Assembly (NCBI RefSeq): GCF_003254395.2
Contig: NC_037649.1
Span: forward strand, 6,605,032-6,669,031
Direction of reading: 5' to 3'
Length of the DNA: 64,000 nucleotides
DNA from: Apis mellifera
Lineage: Eukaryota > Arthropoda > Insecta > Hymenoptera > Apidae
Shown here: in pieces, positions 12,035-26,000 of the stretch
How positions within the stretch are numbered: position 1 is the stretch's first letter
Layout: each line of letters opens with the position of its first letter
Translations under genes and position numbers: made by a program
The notes under the pieces: model-generated
The model's database searches: none
What the model was told of the DNA's origin: nothing
What the model saw: the letters and a program-made list of their open reading frames with translations, nothing else

Positions 12035-15000
12035 TGCGCGAAATTTCATAGTGGAAGTGGATAGCTATTTTTCAATAGTCCGCCTCGTATCTCGGTTATT
12101 GCCGGTTTATCGACGCGTTTGTGACCGCGATCTCTAAAAGTGCAGAAGAAGAACTTGATTGGTAGAGATTGGTTCTTTTCTTCTTTTTGTAATTTTTACG
12201 GAAGATTAATTCGATTGGATCGATCCATTAAATTTTCCCTCTTGAAAAAGATCTTGAAACATGGAAATACTTTCTTTTCAACATTATTTAGATTGCACAC
12301 GAAATTTTCTATTTGCGAGTTTCTTCATCTTATCCAATTAATTATAGCTGACCATCAACGATTAATAATTCATTCGACCAATAATCGTTTTCATCGGAAG
12401 ATATAATAATTTTTTAAAAAATTGTTCAAAAATACCTTGCAATTTAACTCCTCTTCATTTTCTTCGGGGCAAAGCTCGATCGTTACCGCTGAATGATTAA
12501 CACAGCGGACAATATCGTTCTATTTCGATTCGAGGAAACAAACAGCTTGTTCGCGTATATCGAGGGTATTGAGAACGTTTCCAAGGAATGCCAGCTATTT
12601 TATTCTTTTGTATTCCGGCTTCGTGGTTCCTTAACAGTAGTTGCTTCCGTCTTTCATTTATGTCGGTTTCTCATAAAGTTCCAATAACGGTGCGCCAGGC
12701 ATCGAGCAGGAAATAAACGTAATAAATGATAGGGGAGAGAGGGGAGGAAAGAAAGAGAATCGTCGACTGTTACGATGATTTTTCGAGGGCAAGGAAACCA
12801 CAGCGGCCAATGACGAGGTGAACTAGTGAATTCGAGTGTGCTATTGAAAAATTCCTCGAAGGAAGGATCGAAGAAAAATCTACTGCGCCCAAGCTTCCGA
12901 ACGAGGCCGCCGCATATTTTTCCCGCTCCACGGGATTTGTCCTCCGCATTCTCCCCGTTTCATAACTCTCCGACGCGTTGTACGCGCCGCGCTTGTGATC
13001 CGGAAGTGTCGGTTTCGCGCATAAATCACGATTACGTTAACGGTTCCAGTGACCGGCCGTTCAATTAAATTAAACTAAATCGTGGCCACGCACGAATAAA
13101 TTAAACAAAACGGTTCAACGTTTAATCCTCGCGTGGCCAAGTTTCCCCCCATGGGGGAAATAGATTTCGAATTTTATTCGCAAGGGAGAACGAAGCGGAT
13201 CGTGAATAACAACGTTTAATACGTACATTGTACCGTACGTGGTTATTCTTTACTCGAACGATATCCTCGTACGCTCTATTTTGAAACGGGCCAATCTTCG
13301 GAAAAATCGAACCCGCGCACGCGCCCAACATATCGGCCAGGAGAGAGTTTTAGACGAATCATAGCGCGAAAATATCGGCGTTGATATTTTTCCCCAAGTT
13401 GAAACAGAGTTTTTCGAGGCGTATAGGACCCCGAAAACGGAAATTGGCCCCGGCCGTACGAGCAGGCCAAAGAGCAGCTGCGTTTCACACACGCACACAC
13501 ACACATCTCGTCTACTATCTTGCATCAGTAGCAGTAGTCATCCAGCTGTACGTATACATATACATGCAGCCTTTCACCCCTCCAGGCAGCTTCGTCGCTC
13601 GTTGCTTGCATCTATCTGCCCTTTCAAGCCTTTTATTTCCGACCCTACCTGTTCAGAGGAACTTTTACCCTCAAAGTATTCAGATACCTGTACACTTTAC
13701 CTCGAAAACCGGCCTAGTTTTCTCTCTTTCTCTCTCTCTCTCTTTTTGTCTCTCAACGAACATGGCCAAGGGATAGAATGGTAAACAGCGTTAAAAATGT
13801 ACGTGTATGGGAGTGGAAGAAATCCAATTGACGGGAGTGGCGAGCGTTTATAAATTGATGGATCGGTATTGTTTGACGTTGGATCCAGGATGTTACTATA
13901 TTAAGGGAAAAGGAATATTATTTTTTAACGCATATTCCAGTATAGATTTACTATTCTCCTGGAAATCGAGAAATCAAGATTTGTGATTGGATATCGTTTC
14001 CCTCGATTAATTCTAATTTTCTATAATAATAAGAGGGAAATTTAAGGAGAGAGAGAGAAAAAAGAAAATATTGAATAAAAAAGCGTAGAACGACGAAGCG
14101 AAGAAAAATCCCTCCTCCAACTTTTTATTTTACCACCTTATACAAGATTGTTTCAACGATCTAATCTTTCTCGTTTATGACGCGAAAGCTTTCAAGGATT
14201 AAAGAGGCCGTGAAAGGAAAAATGGAATTTTTAATAAATTTCAACCGGAAACAAGTGGAGGAGAAGCGGATAATATTCAAACGAATGGTATGCCATAATT
14301 TAATTTAGCTACGTCCGGTTGATGCACGGTTATTTATTTATTTCTGCCGCGCGGTGATAACAGAGAAATTTGCCTCGCTTTACTCGGTCAAACGGTGGAA
14401 CGGAGAAATTTCCACCCCGTAATTCATTCGGGGAAGAAATTAGAAGGGTGTATTTCCAAAAGCGTATTTCTGAATTTTTCATCGCTCGACCTCGTCCTTC
14501 CCACCCCTTCTTCTTCTTCCTCGAGACCCTTTATTTCGTTCGCTACACGCTCGTTCAAACCTTTCATCTGGGATCCCCCGTTCATATCCCCCGTACATCG
14601 TCACAAGCCTGACCCAATTTCACCCCGTGACGCGCTATAACGACGGATTCGTCAAGGAGAAATTATGTGGCATCGGGTAAAAGTTGTTCCTAGCGTTTTC
14701 CTAGCGGGTGAAACGAGTTGTACGAAGCGGAAATATCCGCGCAAAGCATGGAGAAATATCACGATTTTCCTTGCTTTTTTTCTTTTTTCTCTCTCTTTTT
14801 TCCCTCCCTCGCTCTATTTCCCACCTTTGAGGACAGAAAATACGATTCGAAACCGAGAAACTTTTTCAAACATTCAAAGTTACACGGTTTAAATTTTAAC
14901 GCGGATCGTTAAATTCGATTTATCTTGTTAAATTTTGCTCCTCTTTTTCTTCCCTCTTCTTCTTTCTTTCTTTTTTTTCTTTTAAATTATCCCCTCTCTT

Positions 15001-17000
15001 CTCTTCGTATAATCGAATGTTATGAAGAAGGAAACCGATAGCCGGTCGCGATTTCGTTCGATCGTCGTTATTCACGTGTTCGCTTCACGTGCACTTCCTC
15101 TCCTCCGTGTCATTGCGCACGATAAACCGGAACGACGCAACGTCTCAATGCACCCAGGGCCCACCACTCGAGGAATTTGTTCGGCGAGCTGGTATTTTCT
15201 GCCTCGATGCCGATTCCCGCTTATTCCTTTTCCTCTCGTTCGATTCACCCTCGCGGCGAATACATGCGTTGCGTGTTTACAATTGGCAGTTTTATAGCGG
15301 TTCCTTAAGTTCCGCTTTTTCGTATTCCACTCTGTTCTGCTTCACCCATTGCTCCTTATGGAATTGCCTCGCCACTTATCGAAAAGCTCCCTCCTCCCTT
15401 CTTCCATTGTAATTTAAAAGGAAACGATTCCGCTCCTCTGATTTCCACCACGCTCCCTGCACACGATACAAATGTTTCGTAACAGCAACATTTGTAATAT
15501 CGCAACTGGTAGGCGATCGTTTCGAGGCCCATGCTTCTCCCTACAGTTCGAAAACATGCAAAACGATACTTCGATTTCCTGAGAAAATTATTCAACTTAC
15601 CGTTTAATCCTAAGTTTTCTGAACAAACTCTGTTATCAGCAAACTATACTCGGCTCCAAGTTTCCCAAAAGCTACGAGGAACGAGGAGAAAAAACCAACG
15701 ATTCTCCCCGATCGCATAGCTATCGCGCCACAAAGAAGAAAACATCGAAGGGAAGACGAGAAGAAGTTGGGACGAGCCTAGGACGATTTTCAGCATCGTT
15801 GCTTGGAATCGAGTTCAATGGTTGGAGAAGAAGAGAGATTAACCCTGTTCTGTCGTCGTTTTTCGAAGGATCGCGAACACATCCACGATTCCAAGATTCC
15901 AAGAAAACTTGCTTAAAGTTATCCCTACCTAAAAAATATCCATTTCGAATTAAATTTCAATACCTTCCACGATAATTCTTTCCAATATTCAAATAAACTC
16001 TTCGTTACCCGTTTGGTGATATCAAAATCGTGTCGAAAACGATACTGAAAATTTAATGGAAAAGAAGATCCGCTTCGATCCGCTCCTCTTCGCGACAATT
16101 TGAACGCAAGCAGGAGGAGAGGTAAGCGTGATCCCGAAAATTCTAGAGGCGTACTGCTAGACCCCGATGGGGAAAAGAGGGAAAAGCTGCGCGCACGGTA
16201 AGTGCCGTCACTAACGGTGCGCTATAACACTCGCTCGTCCGCTCGTTGCACCGTAACCACCCCAACTACTCGCAGCCATTGCATCGTTCCCCGACGAGAA
16301 ACCGACGAGGCAAGGGTGTACACCTGTTCAACAACCTCCGCTGTTTTATCGTCCCTGAACCACGAGCCCTCTTACTTCGCTTTACTTTTTTCTTTTCCTT
16401 TTCACCATCCCCTCTCCTCCTCCTCTCTCTCTCTCTCGTTTTTTCCCTTTTCCTTTCGTTATCCAACCGCGTCTCCGTTCCATTAGTAAATTTCTAACGT
16501 TCGTTGCTCATTCGCTTATTTTACAGTCTTCCGCCAATTTCGCCTCGTTCCTCTTTCTCATCGTTCCTTTTCCTCCTAACTATTGTTCCAATTCTTTTAT
16601 TTTTCTTTTTTCGGTGAATTCTCGGAGCATATCTGTTTCCATTCTGGCTCGAGTAAGAGGGATGTATGGAGCAAGATTTTTTTTTCACTTCGAACCAAAA
16701 GTAAAGCGAACGGGACAAGTCTCGTTTTTTTCTTTTTTTTCTTTTTTTCTTTTCGCGTAATAATCTGAGATAATTAATTTCAGTCGGAACGATGGAGCAT
16801 TTATCTTCGTTGGAAGGAACGTGGCGCGTTCGAGATGTATAATACCCCACGGAGGAAAGGGTTGCGCGGTAAATCTGCCAAATAATCGCGCGTTCGAAGG
16901 CGCTTAATTGCACGGGTCGCGCGATAAATTGCAAGTTCAATTCCTGGCGAAACCGGCCGACAAAGTGTCCGGGCGATAACCGGTGCCATCCTGGAAAGAA

Positions 17001-20000
17001 TCGGCGGGAAGACGCGCTACCTCTTTGCCTCTCTCCGCAAAATTAAATCTCGACAAAGGCTTAGCTAATTTTTCACCGCCTGTCCTTGGGAAAATTTAAT
17101 CAAACATCGGTTCAGTTCGATGTTTCTGAGAACAAGATTTCTCTTATCTTTTCGTTATCTCTTTCGAGAGTAATCTTCGAAATTCTTGTTAGCCCAAAAT
17201 GATGAGATTTCAAGTAAATTCGGATTACACGATACTTGGACGTTCAAATCCGTTTATTAATCGATTGAGAATTATTTCTTCTCTTTTTGGTCCAAATGGT
17301 CCAAAATTATTTCTCTTTATACTTTTTATTCCGAGTATGAAACGTTGGAACGAGAATTACGATCGACGAGGAACGGCATTTATCATCCTGAAACGAAAGA
17401 AAAATTTTTATCGTTGGCCGCAACCATTTCCCCCATGAAAATGAAACGAAAGATCGAATATCGCGTTGGTTCGACGCGCGTAATGATATTTTTTTCTTGG
17501 ACGATACCTTGTCGGCCGAAAAATTACGATTTTTAATTAAAATTCCTGGTGATAATTACTGTCGCGTACTATTCTTCCATCTGCGAGATCTCCTGTTAAT
17601 TCGAGATATTTATTGGCGTTCGGGAATGTAGGTCGCTGCGAACGTCGCCTCCGACGAGAAAAATTTCGTAACGAAAACTACCCTTGTCAACTTTTGTTGT
17701 TCCATTTCTTTCGCACCGAGAAAATACATCTTTAATTCCGTTATCATCAGCTCAACAATTTTCTTATCTGTAACACGTAACAACAATTTTATTCATTTAA
17801 ATATCGTATCACATATTATTACCTATTATCAATAATGGATTAAAGTTATTAAACTTGATCGAAATTATCTATTTGTCAATTTTTAATTATTACATTATTA
17901 CGAGAGAAACTCATTTCGAGAAATGAATTAGTATTAGAATTTATGGAAAGGAAAATTGATGCATCCGATTGTCGTTGCGTTATTAGTTATTAATTTCCTG
18001 TTTAATTGATTTCCCTAACAAAATCTATGGAGAAGTTTCGCGATTCCGCGATAGACACGTTTCGCAAACGGGATTGCAATAATATACTTTCCTGGTCTGT
18101 CTGAAATTCAGTTTACGCGGTTACTTCGCCGGGAGAATAATTGTTTGGATGTATTATACAAGTAGTAAAGCAAATTAGTCGCAGACGTGACTGGCGTACA
18201 TTTAGATCGGATATGTGCTATTGCGTCAATTGGTTCGGAGCCACAGAATGGCGCCAGAACGATTTCATTAATTACGAGAGTAAATTGAAAGGTAACGAGC
18301 TTGATGAAATACTATGCGTTGTAATAGTTCGACCGAATATTACATGTGTCCGTGTTCCCAAGCTTTCTATTATCGATACGCGTCTCGATTCGAACAGACT
18401 TAATTTAACCGCTTTCGGAAATCGAAGGAATGAATTTACGATTTGAAAAAGGATCTTCTCGAGAGGAATATCTATCTTTGCTCAAAATTTAATCGTCTAA
18501 ATACATATATATATTTTTAAATAAATTTTATACGGCTTATCTTATCATTGTATCTATTCATCTCAAAACAAATTAATCGCGATTATAAAAATCACTCAAA
18601 ATCTCGAAATTTTTTTAAACAGAAGCTTTTATGAAATTTCACGAAAAAAAAGGAAGAAAATTTCCACTTTTAAAATCCAGAAAATTTCGGATTTAGTTAA
18701 GAATCTAAAAGTCAGCATTTGCCACACATCGAAGAATTTAAAAAATCTCGCATAATTCATCCAAATTTACTTTGCGTAAAATAAATTTTACTCGGATAAT
18801 AAAATCGTGGAAACGGATATAATCCGAAATTAGACGAGATAAATTTAATATGATTCCGGTTGAAAAGCGATTACGCGCAATAGTGGTTGCACAAATAGCC
18901 GGCGAGATAGAGGAGGACACGATTATTTGCTCGTGGGCTTGTAAGATTCCTTCCTCCGTATTCCTTCCGAGTGGCAGTTCCTCTTATCTGCCCTTCTGTA
19001 ACACACCGGTTTCCCTAAGCTGATAGAGGAATTATGATAGAAGTTAATGCGAAATTATGGCAAACCGTTGAATCAGCATGACAAGCATACATCCCGCGTG
19101 GTTTCACGTGTCAGTTTAATATCCGGCCACCACGTTGCTTGCAATAATATATTTCCCGGAAAATAATGTCAGAGATATTCTAACTATGTTTTATTTCAGA
19201 ACGACAACTCTATTCGACAATCGCGAGTGACCGCTCAAGTCGCCCCCCGATTAAATCATTTTTGAATTAAATTCCACTGCGGATAATCTCGAGTCGGCTT
19301 ACTTCTCCTATTATTTTTCAAATTTTACTTCTCTTTCACCCTCTTTCTCCCTCCCTTTTCCATCGCGATAATCGTAACAGCGTGACTTTCTTTTATGATA
19401 ATCGCGTAAACCAACTCGCGTGTTTGCAATCCATTTGAGATAAAAGTTTCCGTGATCCCGAAAATCGTCGATTCATTGCTGTATCATATTATAATTATTA
19501 CGATAACGATAGATAAATATCTCATTAATTTTCCGTATTAACGATACTGAAAAACGGTATTATACACGAACGCATTGCCCGTTTGATTTTCTGCATCTTT
19601 CATTAAAATTAATCTGTTTATAATACATATGTACATACGTATCTATGTATTTACGGTAAATTAATAAATTATTTAAGCATCAAATATAGTAGGAATAGAA
19701 TTATAACGATCCGTAAAATTAAATCAGTTAATCAAAGATAGAATCAATCGCGATCGATATTTCGTTATCTGGAATCCTGCTAGGACCATCCTGTGTATGC
19801 GGCTATAAATTCACCGATACATAGATGGGAATAAATAGGCGAAAGATGGATCTAATGAATTTTGTGTCAAATTTTATTTGCTATTACTTTTTTTTTTTTT
19901 TATTAATTATTTTAATAATCTCTTATTAATTCCTTTTTATTTCTATCAAGCTCGACATTTCATTTACATCGCATAATATTATATTTTTATTTTACAGTCA

Positions 20001-23000
20001 TAATATGAAATTTAATATTTGAATCATTTCAAAGATGAAAAAAAAAATTTCACGAAATTCGAATGAATACAATGATAAATATTTTTTGAAATTACTGTAC
20101 AAACATAATATTGAAATTACGAGGTATAATATTGTTGAAATGTCGATAAAAATTATAAATAGAAAAATTAAATAGAAATTAATATGTAGCAAAGTAAGTT
20201 TTATATATGAAAATTTTAATTTTAATTTAGTTTGAAATTCAATTTAAAATTTTGTAATTTTTTTTTTTGTTTTTTTTTAGAATTCTAAAATGAATTATAA
20301 ATTGATCGAATTTTATAATTATATCTTATTAAAAGAATAATAAATGTATTAATTCATTGATTGTACCGTAAATAATAATAATTTTTCTTTTCAATACTTA
20401 TAATAATTTTATAAATAAAAATTAAATCGAAATTGCCGTGGAAGAGCATTCAATGTTAATATTTAACATTGCAAAAGTTAATATTGCAATTTATGTCAAT
20501 AAATTGGTTCAAAATGTTTATACACTTCGATTTAATTTTATCGCAAATTATGAAAAATAAGAAAAAATACATACGTCGTTAATTTGTATTTCAGAACGAT
20601 GGTTTACGTCTTTCGATCCGTTCCGTACGAAGTCGAAACACTGAATGAACTGTGCCGTGTACGGTTTTGTATACAAACTATAAGTCGTTATAACCCGTAT
20701 ATAAACTATTTGATCGACTCGTTGTTACAATATTATAATATTATAATAACCCATATATTTTGTTAATTTTTACATTTTTACGTTATAAATTAATATTTAC
20801 GCTCTTCATAATTTATTATAACAATTATTTATGTAACAATTTATACATTTTGTCGTAAGTTATATTTAATTACATTTCAATTGCACGAGTTCTCGTTATT
20901 TTAATTACAATTATATTAAATTATTATATTATTCTTAATACCTTTTTAACATAAAAATAAATACGCATAATTTATACATTTTATTTAATTTCTCTTCGAC
21001 CATACATTGTTATTCAATGATCATTCGTTAGGTATGTAAATTTCACTGTTTCGATGGTTTATTTCGTTGAATTATTATTATTGTTTCGCGAATAAAAAAA
21101 AAATTGAAATTTATTTTTATGGATTTAAAAAGAGAAAGAGATTCCCATCAGCTTCAGGCAAGAAGAATTGAACACTCTTTCTTCAAAATTGCAATTTCAA
21201 TTTAAACGATATGAAATCTTATAAAATCTGTATACTTTCTTTACAATATTTTCCGACAAACGTTAATTCATAAAACATAAAAATATCTTCTTGAGAGATG
21301 AATTTATCGAGATAACCATTTATATAAAACATCCCTAACATTTTCTAACAAGACAAAAAGTCTTTCAGTACCTTTTCATAATAAATAACCGATAAAAAAG
21401 AAGAATCTTTCCTTTTGTCTTTAAAATAAAAATTTATTCATCGAATCGAGTATCAAGAATTAAAAAAATAAAAAATAAAAAGAAAATTCCTCACAAGACC
21501 AATAAATATACTCTAGCGGTATTACTCGTTCTAATTCGATCGTTTTAAATAAGCGTCCCGTTTCAAAGTAAAGTAATTCCACGTCCGCGCGAGACAAAAA
21601 GGATAGAACCGGAAAGAGAAGTCTCTTATAGGAAGGGGAGGGGGTGAAGAAGAGAAAAAGGAACGGAGTCGAATAATGTGGAGCTAGGCAGCGAGTCATA
21701 AATACCGGTGGCATAATGCAAGTTCCATTTCCGTGATGGAATGGAGTGGTGTAGGGCGGTAGGTGGCGCAATGTGAAACTGGAAAAATAATATAAGGCTA
21801 ATAAGCTCTTAAATTTACCGGGAAACCTCTTGGTCGCGAGTTATCTATGGATTGCAGGTGTAGAAATAATACCTCGCTCCTTGCCTCGTGCATGCCTCAT
21901 TTTTATCGTGCCCAACGGGCTCGCATGCGAGATGACTCGGCCAGCTTTAAACCTTGATATATCCGCGCGAGTCGCTCGGACAAGCCATGATTTTTTCCTT
22001 TTTTCAATCTTGATTCGATGAAAAATAATCGTCGAGTCGTGCCGTGGATGGACGAGTCGTAATGTAAACGGTGTTTAAACGGTTTTGGAACGGTTTCGTG
22101 ACGCGTCGGTTCAATGAGCAAGATAGACTAATTATTCCGTAATTGAACGGATTGATTGTCAAGTTGGCGCGGATCGCGCGCCCGGCCTGATTACCTATCG
22201 GAAAACAATACACAGGTATAACTAAATACCGTGCAACTATATTGTTATTAGCTGTGGGATCAAGTTTAACACTGATTATTCCAGACCGATGACCCAGACA
22301 TTGAGTCACGCGATACCTTCGCCCAGGTTTCTGCATTTTGTTTCAGTAGAGTTTAGTTGAGATGTGTTAATTGTTTCTTGTATAAAATTATGGCGAGAGG
22401 AGAATTAATAAATGCATTTAATCGAATTGTACATCGAAATATGAATTATAAGGAAAAAAATATTATTACATTAAAGAGTTGAATTTTAATTTCACGTTCG
22501 AAAATGTTACAAGCTACTGGAAACGTGTGCATGTATACGTGTGTGTATGTATTAAAACGATCGAAGAAAACTAAATTATAGAAAGAGGGGTTCATCGTTG
22601 AAGCGGATATTCGACTTTCCAGAGCGGAATATTAAATAACGATAATTTTGCAAGTGAACCATGAGCCCCGGAAGGGCAGAAAACTTTTTCGAAAGTTCTA
22701 CACCGAGATCAGATAAGCGAATGCTTTAATACTCCCTCGGCCAAAGTTAAAATTCTTATCGGATAAGATATCTCGGCAGCTCTCTTTGGAAGAGGAGAGA
22801 TAAAGGGAAAATCCAATATAAAAAGATGAAATGATTCTAAAGACCTGACAGAATGAAGCCCAACGTTCAATAATGATAATCTGTGGACAATTCTTTTTCT
22901 CTCTTTCTCTCTCCCTTTCTCTCTCTTCCATATAAATCTATCACAGATAATTAAATAGTATTAATTTCTAACTCTTTCGATCGATTTGAACTTGAATTCG

Positions 23001-26000
23001 ATAATACGTGACAATTTATCACACTATATTCACGTTCACTTCCAATTTCGAAAATAACAATATTATTATTAAATATTATTATTTAATCTTAAAATAATAA
23101 TAATCTTAAATAACGGAACAAAGGAAAACCCGTTCGCGATAAAAGAACGGTGATACGCCAAGGGCAGTGACCTTGAGAGCAATTTTTCATCCAGCCATAT
23201 TACCTTCTTTTTCCTCCCCTTTGTTCAAGCCTCGTATCGAGGCGTCGGTCTATCGTCTCAACTTAGTTTCCACGAACTTCGCAAGTTCCGTGCGAGCAAA
23301 GAGTAAGGGAAAGACTTTATCTTAACTCACCCATTCCCGTCGAATTCGATAAATCCTTCCCACCTTTCTTTCTCACCTCCCCTTCCTTTGGCCTTCCTAT
23401 GACCAAACCTTTTCACACCTAATCGATGAAACGAACATCGATTATCGCTCGTCGCCCCAATCGCGCCAATCGATCCTCTTCCCGCACGAATATCCGTCCG
23501 TCCACCCTTCCGGAACGAAACTTCCGATGCAAGTTCGGGACCCTCGATTATTGTAATACAAAAGGGAGAGAAACATTGCCATGGTTTGAATTCGATTAAC
23601 TCTGTCCGCGATACGTTTCATTCGAACTCGTGTACACATCCACTTTGTTATATCCCACTTGTAATTCCCCACCAACAGCCAGAGCGTTGTTTTGCAAAGT
23701 CGATGAAAGATGTGAACGATGTGTCGAGAAATTTCAATCTCATTTTTTCCCTCCCCCGCATTCTCTCCTCTTCCTCTTTCGTTCCGCGCGTAATCGAGTT
23801 GATTATATTTCGCCCGCCCTTCGTTCCCTTTCCCCCATTTTTCCACGCTTATTCTCAAAGCCGTACCGCGTCTATCAGCGGTATTTCATCGGTACATTTA
23901 AGAGGCAATATCATTCCGCATGATATGTAAACTTACTCGCGTCTGTCTTCTTATCCGCCTTTCAACGACCTCGTTCACCGTTCACGATCCACTTTTACGA
24001 AGGCCAACTTTTCTTTATGCACGATAGCCGCCGGAAGTCGGCGGAGAGAGGGCTCGTTTCGCCTATCTCCGGAACAGATTGAGTAATAAGAATTTACAGA
24101 CGCAATACTCGTTTCCTTTCCGCTGATTGCCGACGATACAGAATCCGATTTGACAAATTACACAGTCTTCTTCCTTTCCTTTCCTTTCCTTTTCTTTTCC
24201 TTCTTCACGGAGGGCTTTTCCTGCCTTTTCTCGACAAGGGATCGCCGATTGTTCGATTGTTCGATCCTTGCGCGATACGAGGCGGCGCAACCTGCTGCTG
24301 TTTCGATAAACAGTATACGGAAATTTCGAGCGGATAAAGTTCGAGCTTTCCAGCGAGGGGAAGTGATGATAATAGTTTCGCGAGGATGCAATATCATTTT
24401 CCGTTTATTTTCTCCGTTATACGCTGCATCTCCATTACTCGGGCTGGGAAAAGTAATTTTAATTGAAAATAGAAATATTGTTGATGAAACGGAAGATTCT
24501 ATTATCAGTTCACAATATATAAGAAAGAAGCGGGAAATTTTACCAAAAAGATTCGAGCAACGCTTGAACAACTTCTCGAAGAACGATGGAATCTCAAGTT
24601 TCATTCGCAGGCAGCGAATCCAAACCGATCCGCTCAAAGGATTTAATTATCTAATAAATTCGAATCGCACTTTAAGCAAAGTGTTCGATAGATTCTGACC
24701 CAATGATCTCCCACTTTATCCCAAACTTAAGTATATTTCTTCCCCAACGACGAATCTCCATCCGTTTGAATCGGGAACCGATCCCAAGTCTTGGAGCCGT
24801 TTGTTTCCCGCAATCTGGCCGACGGTAAATTTCGTCCAAGTGGCGTGTGGAATAGCGCGGGATGAGAATGGCTGCCTCGTTGAACGTATATCTATACATA
24901 GCCAGAGGTCGAAGAACCCCTCTGCAGGCGAAAGGGGTAGGACAGAGCCGTGGGGGGGGGTTGAATCCTCACGGGGAATCAGCTGATCTTCCGAACGAAC
25001 CGTGCGCTTTCTCACGTACAATCGGCACGGCACGGCTATCGAATAGCCGCGATTCCAGCCAACATCATTATACGGCTCGCGAGAAACCTGACCGGTATAT
25101 ACCATGGCTTCCTTACCGACTCGGTTGACGTTAATCCTCTTAAGGATAATTGACGTTACGCAACGATAATTCACTACCACCCCCCCACAAGCCGACTCGG
25201 ATACCCTGTACCAAGTTAATTACTGTTCGAGGAGGTTGCCGCGTGAAGTGGAAGCGCAAAGTCATTGACGGAGGCTGCCGTGAACATCGGGGAGCCGAGC
25301 GCGTTGCTAGATTAGAAGGGAACAACACGATCGAAGAAAATGGGGCGAGCGTTTCGTGTGCTTGGAAATAGAATAGTTAGGCGTAATTGTTATATACGGA
25401 TTGTTTATACACGATTGTTTATACAGGTAGGTTTAATTCGTTGTGGCGGATGGTTTTTGTATATATTTTGATTTGATTTGCTTAATTCTTAAGCTTCGTC
25501 AATTTCCAGGCCAGCTGCTGATCTCTTTATTTTATCTCGGTTAAATTCGATTACGAGAGATTGATTAAATTTGCGCGATAATTATTTACTCCGTTTCTGG
25601 TAACGTAATTAGAGAATCCAGTGAAGAAAAGAAATTTTATATAGAATTATATTATTCTTATTCACATTTTTAAGGGCCGTCGATCAACACGATCTTTGAT
25701 ACATTAAAACACGAAATTACTTACAATTATTGATAAAATTCTTTCCCTTTTGAATGGACGATCGAATTTTTCACGAAAGCAACGCATCTAAATTCGAGAA
25801 TAGGGGCGATTATCACGGACGTTTATTCACAGATGCATAATTATACACGTTCGATTTCTCGAAAATCAGGCTCGCTCATTATTCGATGAAAGAGGATGCC
25901 GATTGTTCGTTTCTCAATTACCCAGCAACTGCTTCGAATGAATAATTCGAATTTAACGAAGCGGCGGGAATAAAAGTGGCGAGATATCGAGACTCGAGAA

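Larger units (their letters stand above)
8131..17000. other. Non-coding, mixed composition, pyrimidine/purine tracts
   Basis: TC or AG tracts at 9397-9414, 11096-11121, 13721-13744 and about 16410-16440, the hairpin at 12009, and CpG-rich unique sequence. GTAAGT-like words exist (for example 16198-16203) but I see no matching exon with coding character. Confidence 0.55.

Noticed and set aside
24150..24698. 182-codon + frame and the opposing 159-codon - frame
   Set aside because: They start in a TTTCC repeat, overlap on both strands and show no recognisable motif.
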